Assembly: GCA_018242665.1 (NCBI GenBank)
Contig: JAFEBL010000007.1
Coordinates: forward strand, 62,001-126,000
Source: Nitrospira sp.
Lineage (GTDB): Bacteria > Nitrospirota > Nitrospiria > Nitrospirales > Nitrospiraceae
Reading direction: 5' to 3'
Length of the DNA stretch: 64,000 bases
The notes under the pieces are model-generated. The model ran no database searches, was not told the DNA's origin, and saw nothing but the letters and a program-made list of their open reading frames with translations. Both the position numbers and the translations under genes were made by a program. Within the stretch, counting starts at the first letter, position 1. Each line of letters starts with the position of its first letter. This document shows, in pieces, positions 18,292 through 26,894 of this stretch.

Positions 18292-19551
18292 ATGAGGATA
18301 CATCACGGATTCGGTATGGGCCGATGGGTCTTCATCCTCTTGTTATTGGCGTTCACCTCCTGCGCGCCGGTAGGGTCGTCCTCGACGCAGTCCGGTGCGA
18401 AGCCGCTCCTTTCCACCAGAGCCACCCTTCATCTGGGCGAGAAAGAATTAAAAGACGGTCGCTTCGTCGGACTGGCCTTCTCCGGCGGAGGGAGCCGCGC
18501 GGCTGTCTTCGGGGCGGCCGTCATGAAGGAACTCGACCGGATCGGCCTGTTATCGCAGGTCGATGTGCTGTCGGCCGTGTCGGGTGGCGGGCTGCCGGCT
18601 GCGTCCTACGCGCTGGAAGGGTTCGGTGACTTTCGTTTTGAAAACGGGTTTGTGGAGCACATCGGGCGCGATATTCAAAGCGCAGTGGCGGGACCGTGGT
18701 ATGCCGTTCCGCATAACCTGCTCCGGTACGCCTTCAGGGACACGATCCCCGCCGAACCGGTGATCCGCGCCCTGGATGAGCAACTGTTTCACGGTGCGAC
18801 CTTTGCCGACCTCAATCCCTCGCGACCGATCTTGCTCTTGAATGCGACGGATGCCCTGACCGGCGATCCTCTGGTCATTGCCGAGGAACGGTTTGCGCCG
18901 TTGGGCATCGCCTTGCCGCCGTTCAGTATGGCCCGGGCGGTCTACATGTCTGCGGCCTACCCCGGCGTGCTGGAGCCCCTGAGGCTGACTGATGGAGACG
19001 CCGGCACGAGCGGCGCGTCCTCCGATCCGGTCTTGGCCTATGATGGGGGCGCGGCTGACAATTTGGGGATTCGGACGCTCATGCAGGTCGTAGAGGGAGC
19101 TCTGATCAACCGTCCCATGACGGATTTGTTTCCGCAGGGTTGCCTGGTGATCTCCATCGATGCGACGGGCCGCCAGAAGAATGAGACACACACTCCGCTC
19201 TCCGCCGCTGCAGCCCTGTTGCGAGGCCATCGTCGCAATGTGTTGGAGCTCGTCGGCATTCCTGCCTCTCGACAAGATGTGGCACAGTTCGGCACCTTTC
19301 GAGTGGGCGAAGACGGTGGTGGAGGATCCTGCCGCTTCTGGCATGTCGCGCTGCGCCAATTGCCGGATAGCGATCCCTTGGGCGAACGCGTTACCCACAT
19401 CAAAACGAACCTGGGCTTGTCGGCTGACGATCAGGCCGCGTTGATTGCCGCGGCAGGCCGCCTCGTGGCGAAGGGTCGCGAGGAGATGAAGGGGACGGCG
19501 GGCTGGGCCGGTTTCCTGGACACCAAGCCGGCGCTGCTCTCACATCCATGA
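18292..19551 (+). CDS. Patatin-like phospholipase, predicted lipoprotein
   Basis: A 419-residue protein with a lipoprotein signal: a hydrophobic stretch FILLLLAFTSC puts the lipidated Cys at residue 24. The patatin core follows: oxyanion loop SGGGSR (64-69), nucleophile Ser97 in AVSGGG, and the catalytic Asp in YDGGAADNLG. These are the Ser-Asp dyad parts of bacterial patatins that cleave acyl esters of phospholipids. It would act at the inner face of the outer membrane or in the periplasm. The nucleophile elbow begins with Ala instead of the usual Gly, a mild deviation. It overlaps the next gene by four bases (ATGA), so it leads a three-gene unit with two NAD(P)-binding enzymes. Confidence 0.85.
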   Translation: MRIHHGFGMGRWVFILLLLAFTSCAPVGSSSTQSGAKPLLSTRATLHLGEKELKDGRFVGLAFSGGGSRAAVFGAAVMKELDRIGLLSQVDVLSAVSGGGLPAASYALEGFGDFRFENGFVEHIGRDIQSAVAGPWYAVPHNLLRYAFRDTIPAEPVIRALDEQLFHGATFADLNPSRPILLLNATDALTGDPLVIAEERFAPLGIALPPFSMARAVYMSAAYPGVLEPLRLTDGDAGTSGASSDPVLAYDGGAADNLGIRTLMQVVEGALINRPMTDLFPQGCLVISIDATGRQKNETHTPLSAAAALLRGHRRNVLELVGIPASRQDVAQFGTFRVGEDGGGGSCRFWHVALRQLPDSDPLGERVTHIKTNLGLSADDQAALIAAAGRLVAKGREEMKGTAGWAGFLDTKPALLSHP

Positions 19552-20222
19552 AGCCGTCGATCAATACGCAGCGGGTGTTCGTCACCGGCGCCACCGGCTA
19601 TGTCGGGGCGCGGCTCATTCCGTTGCTGCTTGAACGAGGGCATGAGGTGACAGCGCTGGTTCGCGAGTCCTCTGCGAGGAAGATTCCCGCCAGGTGCCGG
19701 GTTGTGGTCGGCGATCCATTAATTGCGGAGACGTTCGCGGAATCTGTGCGTGGACACGAGACACTCGTGCAGCTGGTCGGCGTACCCAAACCATCACCCT
19801 GGAAAGGGGCGCAGTTTCGCGCGATCGATGGGCCTTCGGCCATGGCTGCGATTCAAGCCGCTGCCTCGACGAGCGTACAACAGTTTGTCTACGTCAGTGT
19901 CGCGCATCCCGCGCCCATCATGCATGACTACATCGCCGTGCGTCGTGACTGTGAGGCTGCGATTGCTGCAGCCGGACTGGTCGCCACGATTCTGAGGCCT
20001 TGGTATATTCTCGGCCCCGGGCATTGGTGGCCATTGGCGCTGGTGTCGGTCTATCGTGTCTTGGAGCGAATGCCCGCGACGAGAGAGGCCGCTACCCGCC
20101 TGGGGTTGATCACGATTCGAGAGATGCTCGGAGCCTTGCTGTGGTCCATCGAGCAGCCTCCGGTGAGGACGCGCGTCATCGAGGTGCCGGAGATCCGGCA
20201 CCTGGGCCGGAGCGAAACATGA
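19548..20222 (+). CDS. NAD(P)-binding epimerase/NmrA-type short protein
   Basis: A 224-residue atypical SDR. The glycine motif VTGATGYVGARL near residue 12 binds NAD(P), followed by the ALVRESS arginine typical of NADP preference and VYVSVAH around residue 105. The protein is shorter than full epimerases and lacks a convincing YxxxK pair: the usual Tyr position reads DYIAVRRDCE. It is therefore closer to the NmrA/complex I NDUFA9-like group that reads redox cofactors or acts on quinone or lipid precursors. The start overlaps the patatin stop, and its own stop overlaps the next start, so translation is coupled. Confidence 0.8.
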   Translation: MKPSINTQRVFVTGATGYVGARLIPLLLERGHEVTALVRESSARKIPARCRVVVGDPLIAETFAESVRGHETLVQLVGVPKPSPWKGAQFRAIDGPSAMAAIQAAASTSVQQFVYVSVAHPAPIMHDYIAVRRDCEAAIAAAGLVATILRPWYILGPGHWWPLALVSVYRVLERMPATREAATRLGLITIREMLGALLWSIEQPPVRTRVIEVPEIRHLGRSET

Positions 20223-21094
20223 AACAGGTCGTACTCATCACCGGTGCAGCGGGCCTGATTGGTGGCTACCTCGTCAGGAGCGCCCCGCGCTGGGTGCCTG
20301 ATTGGGAGGTGCGAGGTGTGATGAGGGCTGAGGCCGATCTCACCGACCGGGCGCAGGTGGAACAGCTCTGGGATCGTCACCGGCCGGCTCTCGTCATTCA
20401 TTGCGCGGCATTGAGCCGGACCGGCCAATGTGAACAGGATTCCGCGCATACCCGGCTGATCAATGTCGAGGCCACCAGGCTTTTGGCCGACCTCGCGCGA
20501 GACGTGCCGTTCATTTTTCTTTCTACCGACCAAGTCTTTGATGGCGCGAAGGGACAGTATGTTGAAACCGATGCAGTCCATCCGCTAAACGTCTATGGTC
20601 AGACGAAGGTTGAAGCGGAGCAGGTCGTCCTCGCGAACCCGGCCCATGCAGTCGTGCGTGTCGCGCTGACGGCGGGCACGTCACCGACGCGTGACCGGAG
20701 TTTCGTCGAAGATATGCTGCGGACGGCAGCGAAAGGTGTGACGCTCACGCTGTTCACCGATGAGTTTCGCTGTCCGATGCCGGCTGGTGCCTTGGTACGG
20801 GCCCTCTGGGAGTTCGGCCTGCAGCGCAGGCCGGGTCTGTATCATCTGGGTGGTCGTGAGCGGCTCTCTCGCTGGGAGATCGGAGAGTTGGTGGCGGCGC
20901 GGTACCCGGAATTGCGAGCCTTGATTCATCCTGGTTCCGTTGCCGACTATCATGGCCCGCCGCGTCCGCCGGATCTGTCGATGCGCAGTGACAAGATCCA
21001 ATCGCTGCTGTCCTTCCCACTGCCAGGATTTCGCCAATGGTTGACGGAGCATTCGCCGAATGGCGGCGATCCTTGGGACTATCCCGTTCGTTAG
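20219..21094 (+). CDS. SDR family sugar nucleotide reductase (dTDP-4-dehydrorhamnose reductase-like)
   Basis: A 291-residue extended SDR resembling RfbD. The start ATG 20219 lies in the ATGA overlap with the previous stop; a longer frame from 20000 is not used. ITGAAGLIGGYL is the nucleotide-binding motif, HCAALSRTGQCE the typical RmlD block, STDQVFDG the strand carrying the catalytic Ser/Thr, and YGQTKVEAE the YxxxK pair. The C-terminal half (LYHLGGRERLSRWEIGELV) matches the substrate-binding part. No other rhamnose genes are nearby, so the substrate may not be dTDP-rhamnose. It ends the patatin-SDR-SDR unit. Confidence 0.85.
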   Translation: MKQVVLITGAAGLIGGYLVRSAPRWVPDWEVRGVMRAEADLTDRAQVEQLWDRHRPALVIHCAALSRTGQCEQDSAHTRLINVEATRLLADLARDVPFIFLSTDQVFDGAKGQYVETDAVHPLNVYGQTKVEAEQVVLANPAHAVVRVALTAGTSPTRDRSFVEDMLRTAAKGVTLTLFTDEFRCPMPAGALVRALWEFGLQRRPGLYHLGGRERLSRWEIGELVAARYPELRALIHPGSVADYHGPPRPPDLSMRSDKIQSLLSFPLPGFRQWLTEHSPNGGDPWDYPVR

Positions 21095-21222
21095 CGTTGC
21101 CGTGAGTGTGGGTACGTCTGCGCGTGATGGGAGAAACCCTACCGTCCCCGAGCCGGCGAGCCATTCGGTCTCCTCCATCGTGTTGCGGTGGACGTCGTAG
21201 TACAATCATCTGACCACGCGCC

Positions 21223-22065
21223 GTGAGTCCTGTGCTTTCGCATTTCACGTCGATCACTGATCGCATGACGGCGACAGACCCACTGTCCCTCCTCATGACC
21301 GCTTGGGCCGCTTCAGCGCTCTTGATGGTCGCACTCTGGCTGCTTGAACGCCGCCTGTATAATCTTTCCCTTGCCGATGTGGGCTGGTGTTACGGGTTAG
21401 CCTTGGTCGTGCTGTGGTACGCCACTGTGACTCCCGGCGAACCGGCGAGGCGCCTGTTGGTGTGTGGGATGATCGTGTTCTATGCCGCACGCCTCGGCAC
21501 GCACGTGCTCATCGATCGGTTGTGGGGCAAGTCGGAAGACGGTCGTTACCGTACGCTCCGTCTGCAATGGGGCGAGCAGGGCCCCTTCCGCCGGTTCTGG
21601 TACTTTCAGCTGCAGGCCGCGGCGATCGTCTGGTTCTCGCTTCCTCCGCTGATCGTCATGCAAAATCCCCATCCGCCCTTTCATCTCCTGGAGCTACTGG
21701 GTGTACTGCTCTGGGTAGTCGCGGTGACAGGGGAGGCGGTGGCCGATTGGCAGTTGGCGTCATTCCGGCGTCAGCCCTGGAACAGGGACCGCGTGTGCCG
21801 GGAAGGCCTCTGGTACTATTCGCGCCATCCCAACTATTTTTTTGAATGGCTGCACTGGTGGAGTTACGTGGTGATGGGACTGGCGAGCCCGCTGGGCAAT
21901 TGGGCGTTGACCTTGATCGGCCCGTTGACGATGGGCTGGGCGCTCCTGAAAGTCACCGGCATTCCCTGGACGGAAACACAGACCATGACGAGCCGGGGTG
22001 AGGAGTACGCCATCTATCGCCGCACCACGAATGCGTTCGTTCCCTGGTTTCCGCGCCAGCCCTGA
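21223..22065 (+). CDS. DUF1295/steroid 5-alpha-reductase-type membrane protein
   Basis: An integral membrane protein of up to 280 residues. The start is uncertain: GTG 21223 or ATG 21265, neither with a ribosome site. A TACAAT box at 21201-21206 would start transcription near 21213, which favours a short-leader or leaderless GTG start. It has about six hydrophobic segments and the family signature near the C-terminus: GLWYYSRHPNYFFEWLHWW, then GEEYAIYRRTTNAFVPWFP. Relatives reduce C=C bonds of steroids or unsaturated lipids with NADPH, or methylate isoprenyl groups; the substrate here is unknown. Repeat copy 2 begins on the base after its stop. Confidence 0.85.
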   Translation: MSPVLSHFTSITDRMTATDPLSLLMTAWAASALLMVALWLLERRLYNLSLADVGWCYGLALVVLWYATVTPGEPARRLLVCGMIVFYAARLGTHVLIDRLWGKSEDGRYRTLRLQWGEQGPFRRFWYFQLQAAAIVWFSLPPLIVMQNPHPPFHLLELLGVLLWVVAVTGEAVADWQLASFRRQPWNRDRVCREGLWYYSRHPNYFFEWLHWWSYVVMGLASPLGNWALTLIGPLTMGWALLKVTGIPWTETQTMTSRGEEYAIYRRTTNAFVPWFPRQP

Positions 22066-22187
22066 CAGGAAGCCGAAAACGTCCCCCAGCGGCGTTCTCG
22101 CTTCTCGTCGAGGCTCACCGTACCACAAGAGTACGATTCGCCTCGCCGATCGCTGCGGCCTTGCTGGAGGACCTTTTGGGCTTCCTG
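22066..22187. repeat. Long palindromic repeat, copy 2
   Basis: A 122-bp element starting on the base after the TGA of the DUF1295 gene. The terminal inverted repeats are clear: CAGGAAGCCGAAAACGTCCC on the left, and the right arm read on the other strand gives CAGGAAGCCCAAAAGGTCCT; 22 of 25 bases pair over the full arm. It shares the CAGCGGCGTTCTCGC block, the central GTACCACAAGAGTAC hairpin and the CGCTGCGGCCTTGCTGGA block with copies 1 and 3. It lies between convergent genes, where it could end transcription in both directions. There is no run of T after the stem in the usual sense. Confidence 0.88.
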
Positions 22188-22205
22188 TGGGATAACTGGC
22201 TGTTG

Positions 22206-22427
22206 CTATGGTTTGGCGAGTTCCGCCAGCCGTGCTTGCGCAGTCTTGGCGGCAGGACTGTCCGGGTACTGGCGGACGATGTTCTCGTACAGTTCCTTCG
22301 CATGGGCCAGGTTGGTTTGACGCTCCTCGAACTGAGCGGTTTCCAACCATTGTGATGCTTGATCCGGGCCGCAGGCCGATGCGCTCATGAGCAGGACGAG
22401 AATGGCTGGAGTCAGAACTGTATGCAT
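22206..22427 (-). CDS. Small TPR-type lipoprotein
   Basis: A 73-residue lipoprotein. The leader ends in LMSASAC, giving a lipidated Cys at about residue 19. The mature part is essentially one tetratricopeptide helix pair (WLETAQFEERQTNLAHAKELYENIVRQYPDSPAAKTAQARLAEL), like the YfgM/YbgF-type repeat. It could be an adaptor that docks on an envelope complex; nothing nearby shows which one. It is convergent with the DUF1295 gene across repeat copy 2, and followed on the same strand by nothing related. Confidence 0.75.
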   Translation of the reverse strand: MHTVLTPAILVLLMSASACGPDQASQWLETAQFEERQTNLAHAKELYENIVRQYPDSPAAKTAQARLAELAKP

Positions 22428-22524
22428 GCGGCGGTCCTTTCATTGATCTCACCCGGCGTGCTTGCCGCAGTGTCTGCCACATCCGCAGTGGGTTCAAGTG
22501 GGGTGACGGAGACAGGCTGCCTCA

Positions 22525-22836
22525 TCACGAGCCGGACTCTTCCCGGATGCCATACCGTGGTGAGGTAATGGCTTCGCTGCGGCAGCGGGGACACCGGCTT
22601 GGTCGCGTGAACCTGGTGCGCTCGCGGAAGGTGTACGTACAGTCCTGACAGCGCGACGGTTCCAACAGAAATGTTCGTGACGCGTCGTGCGCGAGCGTTT
22701 TGACAATGTGGGGCAGATGATCTTCCACTTGGCGCTCCGGCAGGCCGACCAGCTGGGCCAACTGGTGAGACGATAACAACGTGCCGGTCAGCAGCGTCAT
22801 GATTCGCTGCCGGGGTGTCTGCGGTGGAGTGATCAT
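22525..22836 (-). CDS. Winged-helix plus zinc-ribbon transcriptional regulator
   Basis: A 103-residue DNA-binding protein of the COG3357 type. Residues 1-50 form a helix-turn-helix (RQRIMTLLTGTLLSSHQLAQLVGLPERQVEDHLPHIVKTL), and residues 55-92 a zinc ribbon with Cys63, Cys66, Cys82 and Cys85 (CQDC...CPRC). It is divergent from tldD, whose promoter lies between the two, so it may regulate itself or tldD-pmbA. The effector is unknown; the ribbon may sense metal or redox state, or only stabilise the fold. Confidence 0.8.
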   Translation of the reverse strand: MITPPQTPRQRIMTLLTGTLLSSHQLAQLVGLPERQVEDHLPHIVKTLAHDASRTFLLEPSRCQDCTYTFRERTRFTRPSRCPRCRSEAITSPRYGIREESGS

Positions 22837-22898
22837 GCCGTCGTGATTGTAGGGGAACCGCCTGCCGATGAAAAGGCAGGCATCGACGACCGCGATCT

Positions 22899-22907
22899 TG
22901 TTATACT
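22899..22907 (+). promoter_or_regulatory. Extended -10 promoter upstream of tldD
   Basis: TG at 22899-22900, one base, then TATACT at 22902-22907 make a perfect extended -10 element. No good -35 is seen at the right distance, which extended -10 promoters tolerate. Transcription would begin near 22914, excluding the long upstream start at 22843 for tldD and supporting ATG 22951. Confidence 0.5.
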
Positions 22908-22950
22908 ACGCGAAACTGCCTGTGCATTCGGCGCAGAGAAAGACGCCGCT

Positions 22951-24414
22951 ATGAGTGGATCGCAGTGGGACGAGCTGGCCGAATTGGCCTTGTCTCGTGT
23001 GAGCTCGGCCGGAGTCGAGTATGCGGATATCCGCCTGCTCGATACGGCGACCAGGACCATCAGCGGTGAAGACCGGCGCATTGCGCAGATCCGGGAGTCC
23101 ACCGATCGCGGGTTTGGCATCCGCGTACTGCACCGCGGCGCTTGGGGTTTTGCCGCCAGTTCAATTATCTCACTCGAAGAAATTCCTCGTGTCGCCGATC
23201 TAGCTGTAGAAATCGCCAAAGGGTCGGCGTCTCTCGCGATCACCAAAGTCCACCTGGCACCCGAGCCGGTCCATCAAGACCGCATCGTCACACCCTGTCG
23301 TCTGGATCCCTTTGCGGTTCCATTGGAAGAACAGACCGCGCTGCTGCTGAGCACGATGGAAATCATTCAGCGGCATCCCGGTGTGGTCAGAAGTCACGCC
23401 AGCCTCTGGGCTCAACGCGATCGCAAACTATTTGTCTCAACTGAAGGCTCGCATCTCGAGTTTAACCTGCTGGCGATGCAGGGCGACTGCACGGCCACGG
23501 CCGTCTACAACGGGCGATTTGCGAGCCGGTCGTTCAACACTCCTCATGTGCGTACGGGTTATGAACTGGTGCGCGACGCCGATTGGGCTCGTGAAGGCGC
23601 GCGCATTGCGGAACAGGTGGTGGAGAAAGTGCGGGCTCCGGCGATCGACGCGGGACGGTATGATCTGGTGCTGGATCCCGAGCATCTGTCCTTGACGATG
23701 CATGAGTCCTGCGGGCACCCGAGCGAGTTGGATCGCGCGCTCGGGTATGAAGCCAATTATGCCGGCACCAGTTTTCTCACGCCCGACAAACGCGGCACGT
23801 ACCGGTATGGCTCGGCGCACGTGAATCTGGTGGCTGACAACACCGAACCGGGCACGCTGGCGGCGACCGGGTATGACGATGATGGCGTCAGTTGTCAGAA
23901 GTGGGACATCATTCGAGAAGGCATCTTCGTCGGATACTGCACGAATCGGGAGGTGGCGCCGAAAATCAAGGAAGAACGGTCGCGCGGATCGAACCGGGCC
24001 GATAGCTGGGGCAGCGTGCCGATGGTGCGGATCGCGAACATCGGTCTGGAGGCGGGAACGTCCACGGTGGATGACCTGCTGGCCGACGTGAAGCGGGGCA
24101 TTTATATCGAAGGCCATGGGTCCTATAGTATCGACCAGCGGCGGTATAATTTTCAGTTCGGTGGCGACGCGTTCTGGTTGATTGAAAACGGCCGGCGGAC
24201 GCACATGGTACGGGATGTCATCTATCACGGCATCACGCCGGAATTCTGGGGCCGCTGTGACGGCGTCGCCGATGCCAGCCATCGTCGCCGGTATGGCTTC
24301 ATCACCTGCGGCAAAGGGCAGCCCGGCCAATCCGGCTGGATGACGCACGCCGCGTCCCACGCCCGCTTCCGGCGCGTGGATGTGATCAGCGGACACACGA
24401 AGGCGGACGCATGA
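22951..24414 (+). CDS. tldD: Metalloprotease TldD
   Basis: A 487-residue TldD, close to the usual length of about 480. ATG 22951 is preferred to the longer frame from 22843, since the extended -10 promoter lies between them. The zinc-binding signature HESCGH is at 251-256 and the third ligand Cys is expected in the C-terminal domain (GFITCGKGQPGQ). TldD and its partner PmbA/TldE form a heterodimer that degrades unfolded peptides, matures microcin-type peptides and breaks down antitoxins. The start of the partner overlaps the stop here by four bases, so the two are made together. It is cytoplasmic. Confidence 0.95.
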   Translation: MSGSQWDELAELALSRVSSAGVEYADIRLLDTATRTISGEDRRIAQIRESTDRGFGIRVLHRGAWGFAASSIISLEEIPRVADLAVEIAKGSASLAITKVHLAPEPVHQDRIVTPCRLDPFAVPLEEQTALLLSTMEIIQRHPGVVRSHASLWAQRDRKLFVSTEGSHLEFNLLAMQGDCTATAVYNGRFASRSFNTPHVRTGYELVRDADWAREGARIAEQVVEKVRAPAIDAGRYDLVLDPEHLSLTMHESCGHPSELDRALGYEANYAGTSFLTPDKRGTYRYGSAHVNLVADNTEPGTLAATGYDDDGVSCQKWDIIREGIFVGYCTNREVAPKIKEERSRGSNRADSWGSVPMVRIANIGLEAGTSTVDDLLADVKRGIYIEGHGSYSIDQRRYNFQFGGDAFWLIENGRRTHMVRDVIYHGITPEFWGRCDGVADASHRRRYGFITCGKGQPGQSGWMTHAASHARFRRVDVISGHTKADA

Positions 24415-25757
24415 CGTCATCGATCACGTCCTCATGGCCGAAACTGACGAGCCGCCAGGAGTTTGAGTTCCTGGCCGACCTCGTGATGAGTCACTCCACC
24501 GGCGAGCACACCTTCTTCTCATTGCGCGACAGTCACAGCGGCACCACGCGGTTTGCCAACAACCAGATCATTCAGAACGTCAATCTTCGCCGGGGCAGCC
24601 TCTCGATCACCGTGGCCTTCGGGCGACAGCACGGCACCGCCAGCACCACGGATTTTACCGCCGGGGCGGTTCGAGAAACGCTCAAGCAGGCCGAATCGCT
24701 CGCGCGCCTCTCGCCCGAGGATCCGGAATATCTTCCGCCGGTGGGCGCGCAAACCTATTTGTCTCTGCCCACGTCCCGGCCGGAAACGAGTGCCGCCGGC
24801 CCGGCCCGCCGGCTCGACTATGCGCGGGAAGCCATCGGACAATGCAAAATGGAAAACCTCAACGCGGCCGGCACCGTGTCCTCCAGCACGGCGACTGTGG
24901 GGCTGGCCGCAGAGACGGGATTGCGCGCCTATGAAGAACGCACCGAAGGGCGGTTTAGCCTGACTGTGCAGGCCGGCGACGCCACCGGGTGGTCGGCTGC
25001 CGCCCATCGATCCATCGACCGTCTGCATGTGCAGGAGCGCACCCTGGCGGCCATCATCAAGGCCAAACGGGGGGCGGACGAACCGCAGGAGCTGCCGCCG
25101 GGCCGCTACACGGTCATCTTGGAACCGGCTGCTGTTGCAGGACTGCTCAGCTGGATGATCTGGATGCTGGATGCCAAATCATTTTATAAGGGGACCAGCC
25201 CGTTCAGCGGAAAGTTGGGCTCACGCATCATCGATCGCCGGCTCTCGCTGATGAATCAACCGGCCCATGCGGATCTATTGGGACACGGCTTTACGCATGA
25301 AGGGTTGCCGGTGATCGAGTCCGGCTGGATCGAGTCGGGAGTGCTGACGCAGCTCCTGCATGATCGGTATACGGCTCGCGAGCACCAGATTGAGCCCCTC
25401 CCGACATTGGAGTCGCCCCACTTCTCAGGTGAACGTCCGATCGGCACGCGAGTGGACGACCTTATTCGTACGACGCAACGCGGGATTCTCGTGACGAACT
25501 TCTGGTACATCCGTCCCGTGAATCCGTCTGACCTGACGCTGACCGGCATGACTAGGGATGGCACATTCCTCATCGAAAACGGGGAGATCAGCTCGGCAAT
25601 CCGGAACTTCCGATTTCATGAGAGCCCCCTGCGGGCATTCAACCAAGTGGATGCCTACACCACACCGGCTGAGGCGGTGACGTCGGAAACCGGGAAAGCA
25701 TTGGTTCCCGCCATGCGGATTCACGACTTCAATTTTTCCAGCGTCACGCGGTTCTGA
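24411..25757 (+). CDS. pmbA: TldE/PmbA family metalloprotease subunit
   Basis: A 448-residue non-catalytic partner of TldD, translationally coupled through an ATGA overlap. It has the same fold (RFANNQIIQNVNLRRGSLSITVAFG near the N-terminus; SPFSGKLGSRIIDRRLSL and MTRDGTFLIENGEISSAIRNFRF near the C-terminus) but lacks the HExxxH zinc site, as expected for this subunit. No microcin-like or RiPP precursor is visible around it, so a general peptide-turnover role is likely. Which symbol (pmbA or tldE) applies is convention. Confidence 0.9.
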   Translation: MTSSITSSWPKLTSRQEFEFLADLVMSHSTGEHTFFSLRDSHSGTTRFANNQIIQNVNLRRGSLSITVAFGRQHGTASTTDFTAGAVRETLKQAESLARLSPEDPEYLPPVGAQTYLSLPTSRPETSAAGPARRLDYAREAIGQCKMENLNAAGTVSSSTATVGLAAETGLRAYEERTEGRFSLTVQAGDATGWSAAAHRSIDRLHVQERTLAAIIKAKRGADEPQELPPGRYTVILEPAAVAGLLSWMIWMLDAKSFYKGTSPFSGKLGSRIIDRRLSLMNQPAHADLLGHGFTHEGLPVIESGWIESGVLTQLLHDRYTAREHQIEPLPTLESPHFSGERPIGTRVDDLIRTTQRGILVTNFWYIRPVNPSDLTLTGMTRDGTFLIENGEISSAIRNFRFHESPLRAFNQVDAYTTPAEAVTSETGKALVPAMRIHDFNFSSVTRF

Positions 25758-25872
25758 TCGTGGCCCTGTGAGGGGTCGTGCGGTCGAAAAAACCCAATCG
25801 CAGCCATTGACTCGGCCTATGGGAAAGAGTAATGAATGAAGGCTAGCTGGCCGATAAGGCGAGAGTGTGTCT

Positions 25873-26580
25873 ATGAAACGAAAACAACAGCGTTTGGCGG
25901 AAAAACCGATTCATCTTCTCACGCTCGCTCCGGATAAAGGCGATAAAGGGGCGGTGAATCCGTTTGCGCCGTCGCCGTTGCGCGCGGCCATCGGTAAGGT
26001 GTTCGTCAAGCTGGAAGACATGACCGAACGGTTCGAGGACTGGTGCCAGTACGGCAACTCCGAAGACCGGACGGAACAGCCAATTGGACAGCGGGTGTCG
26101 AACTGGCTGGGCGCGCCTGTCGCGCGGCATATCGAGCATCAAGTTCAGGCTGAACACGGGTTGGTGCCGGCGCGCCGGTGGGATGGTGCCGTCGGTGACC
26201 TCATTTTCCGGCTGCGCGATCGTGCGGGGTTTGTCCAACGTGCCTTGACCGCTCAAGCCCGTGAGCTCAAGGACTGGGTCATCCAACACACCCAATCCAC
26301 TCAGGCGGAACTCCATGATTTGCGTGAGCAGGTGGCCACGCAACAGGTGCAGATGGAAGAACTGTCGGCGCAGCTTCAAGACCTGCGCGCGCTGGTGAGT
26401 TCGCAGCAGCAAGTGCTGATGTACATGGGCAAAGACATGGAGATGGCGCCTCCTGCCGAGTTGGAACTGTCTCTGGTGTCTCAGCACGCGTTGCCCTATC
26501 GCGAGCGTGACATGAAGCCGTCAAGGGATCGGCGCGAGAGCTCCGCCGACGCCTCCCAGCTCCCCTACCTCAACGCGTAG
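25873..26580 (+). CDS. Hypothetical coiled-coil protein
   Basis: A 235-residue soluble protein. ATG 25873 is used; a GTG six bases earlier is also in frame. The N-terminal half is basic and mixed. Residues about 120-185 form a clear heptad-rich coiled coil (RELKDWVIQHTQSTQAEL then LREQVATQQVQMEELSAQL, QDLRALVSSQQQVL). The C-terminal tail is charged and probably disordered. The layout recalls poly(3-hydroxyalkanoate)-associated (PhaE/phasin-like) or scaffold proteins, but I have no motif to support either. It stands alone between pmbA and a TPR protein. Confidence 0.65.
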   Translation: MKRKQQRLAEKPIHLLTLAPDKGDKGAVNPFAPSPLRAAIGKVFVKLEDMTERFEDWCQYGNSEDRTEQPIGQRVSNWLGAPVARHIEHQVQAEHGLVPARRWDGAVGDLIFRLRDRAGFVQRALTAQARELKDWVIQHTQSTQAELHDLREQVATQQVQMEELSAQLQDLRALVSSQQQVLMYMGKDMEMAPPAELELSLVSQHALPYRERDMKPSRDRRESSADASQLPYLNA

Positions 26581-26894
26581 ATCACGTCCATACATGTCGG
26601 TGTTCCCAGGCCGCTGAGTCCTAGACCGTTCGCGACTCCTCGGCCGGACCTCTCCGTTTCGCCCGCATGAGTTCGCTCAGGGGATCCACAGTTCTGCAGA
26701 GCGAACCTTGCCCGGCTCGGCGTGGGTTGGTCAGGTAGCATCCTACGTAGTCGCCGTGGCGCCCGTCATCAATCCATAACGTGCTGGCAACTTCCTGATA
26801 AGACTGCTACGTTGTGCTTCTCCTCGCGGCCGGCGTCTTGCCGAAGGATCACAGTCCGTCCGTCTTACCGATGCAACGATCAGGAGCGCAGTCA
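26581..26894. other. Intergenic region
   Basis: This is 314 bases with no gene I can support. Open frames here are short and continue into the TPR gene out of frame or without a ribosome site. I see no repeat copy and no strong hairpin. The last 14 bases hold the AGGAG ribosome site of the next gene. Confidence 0.55.
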
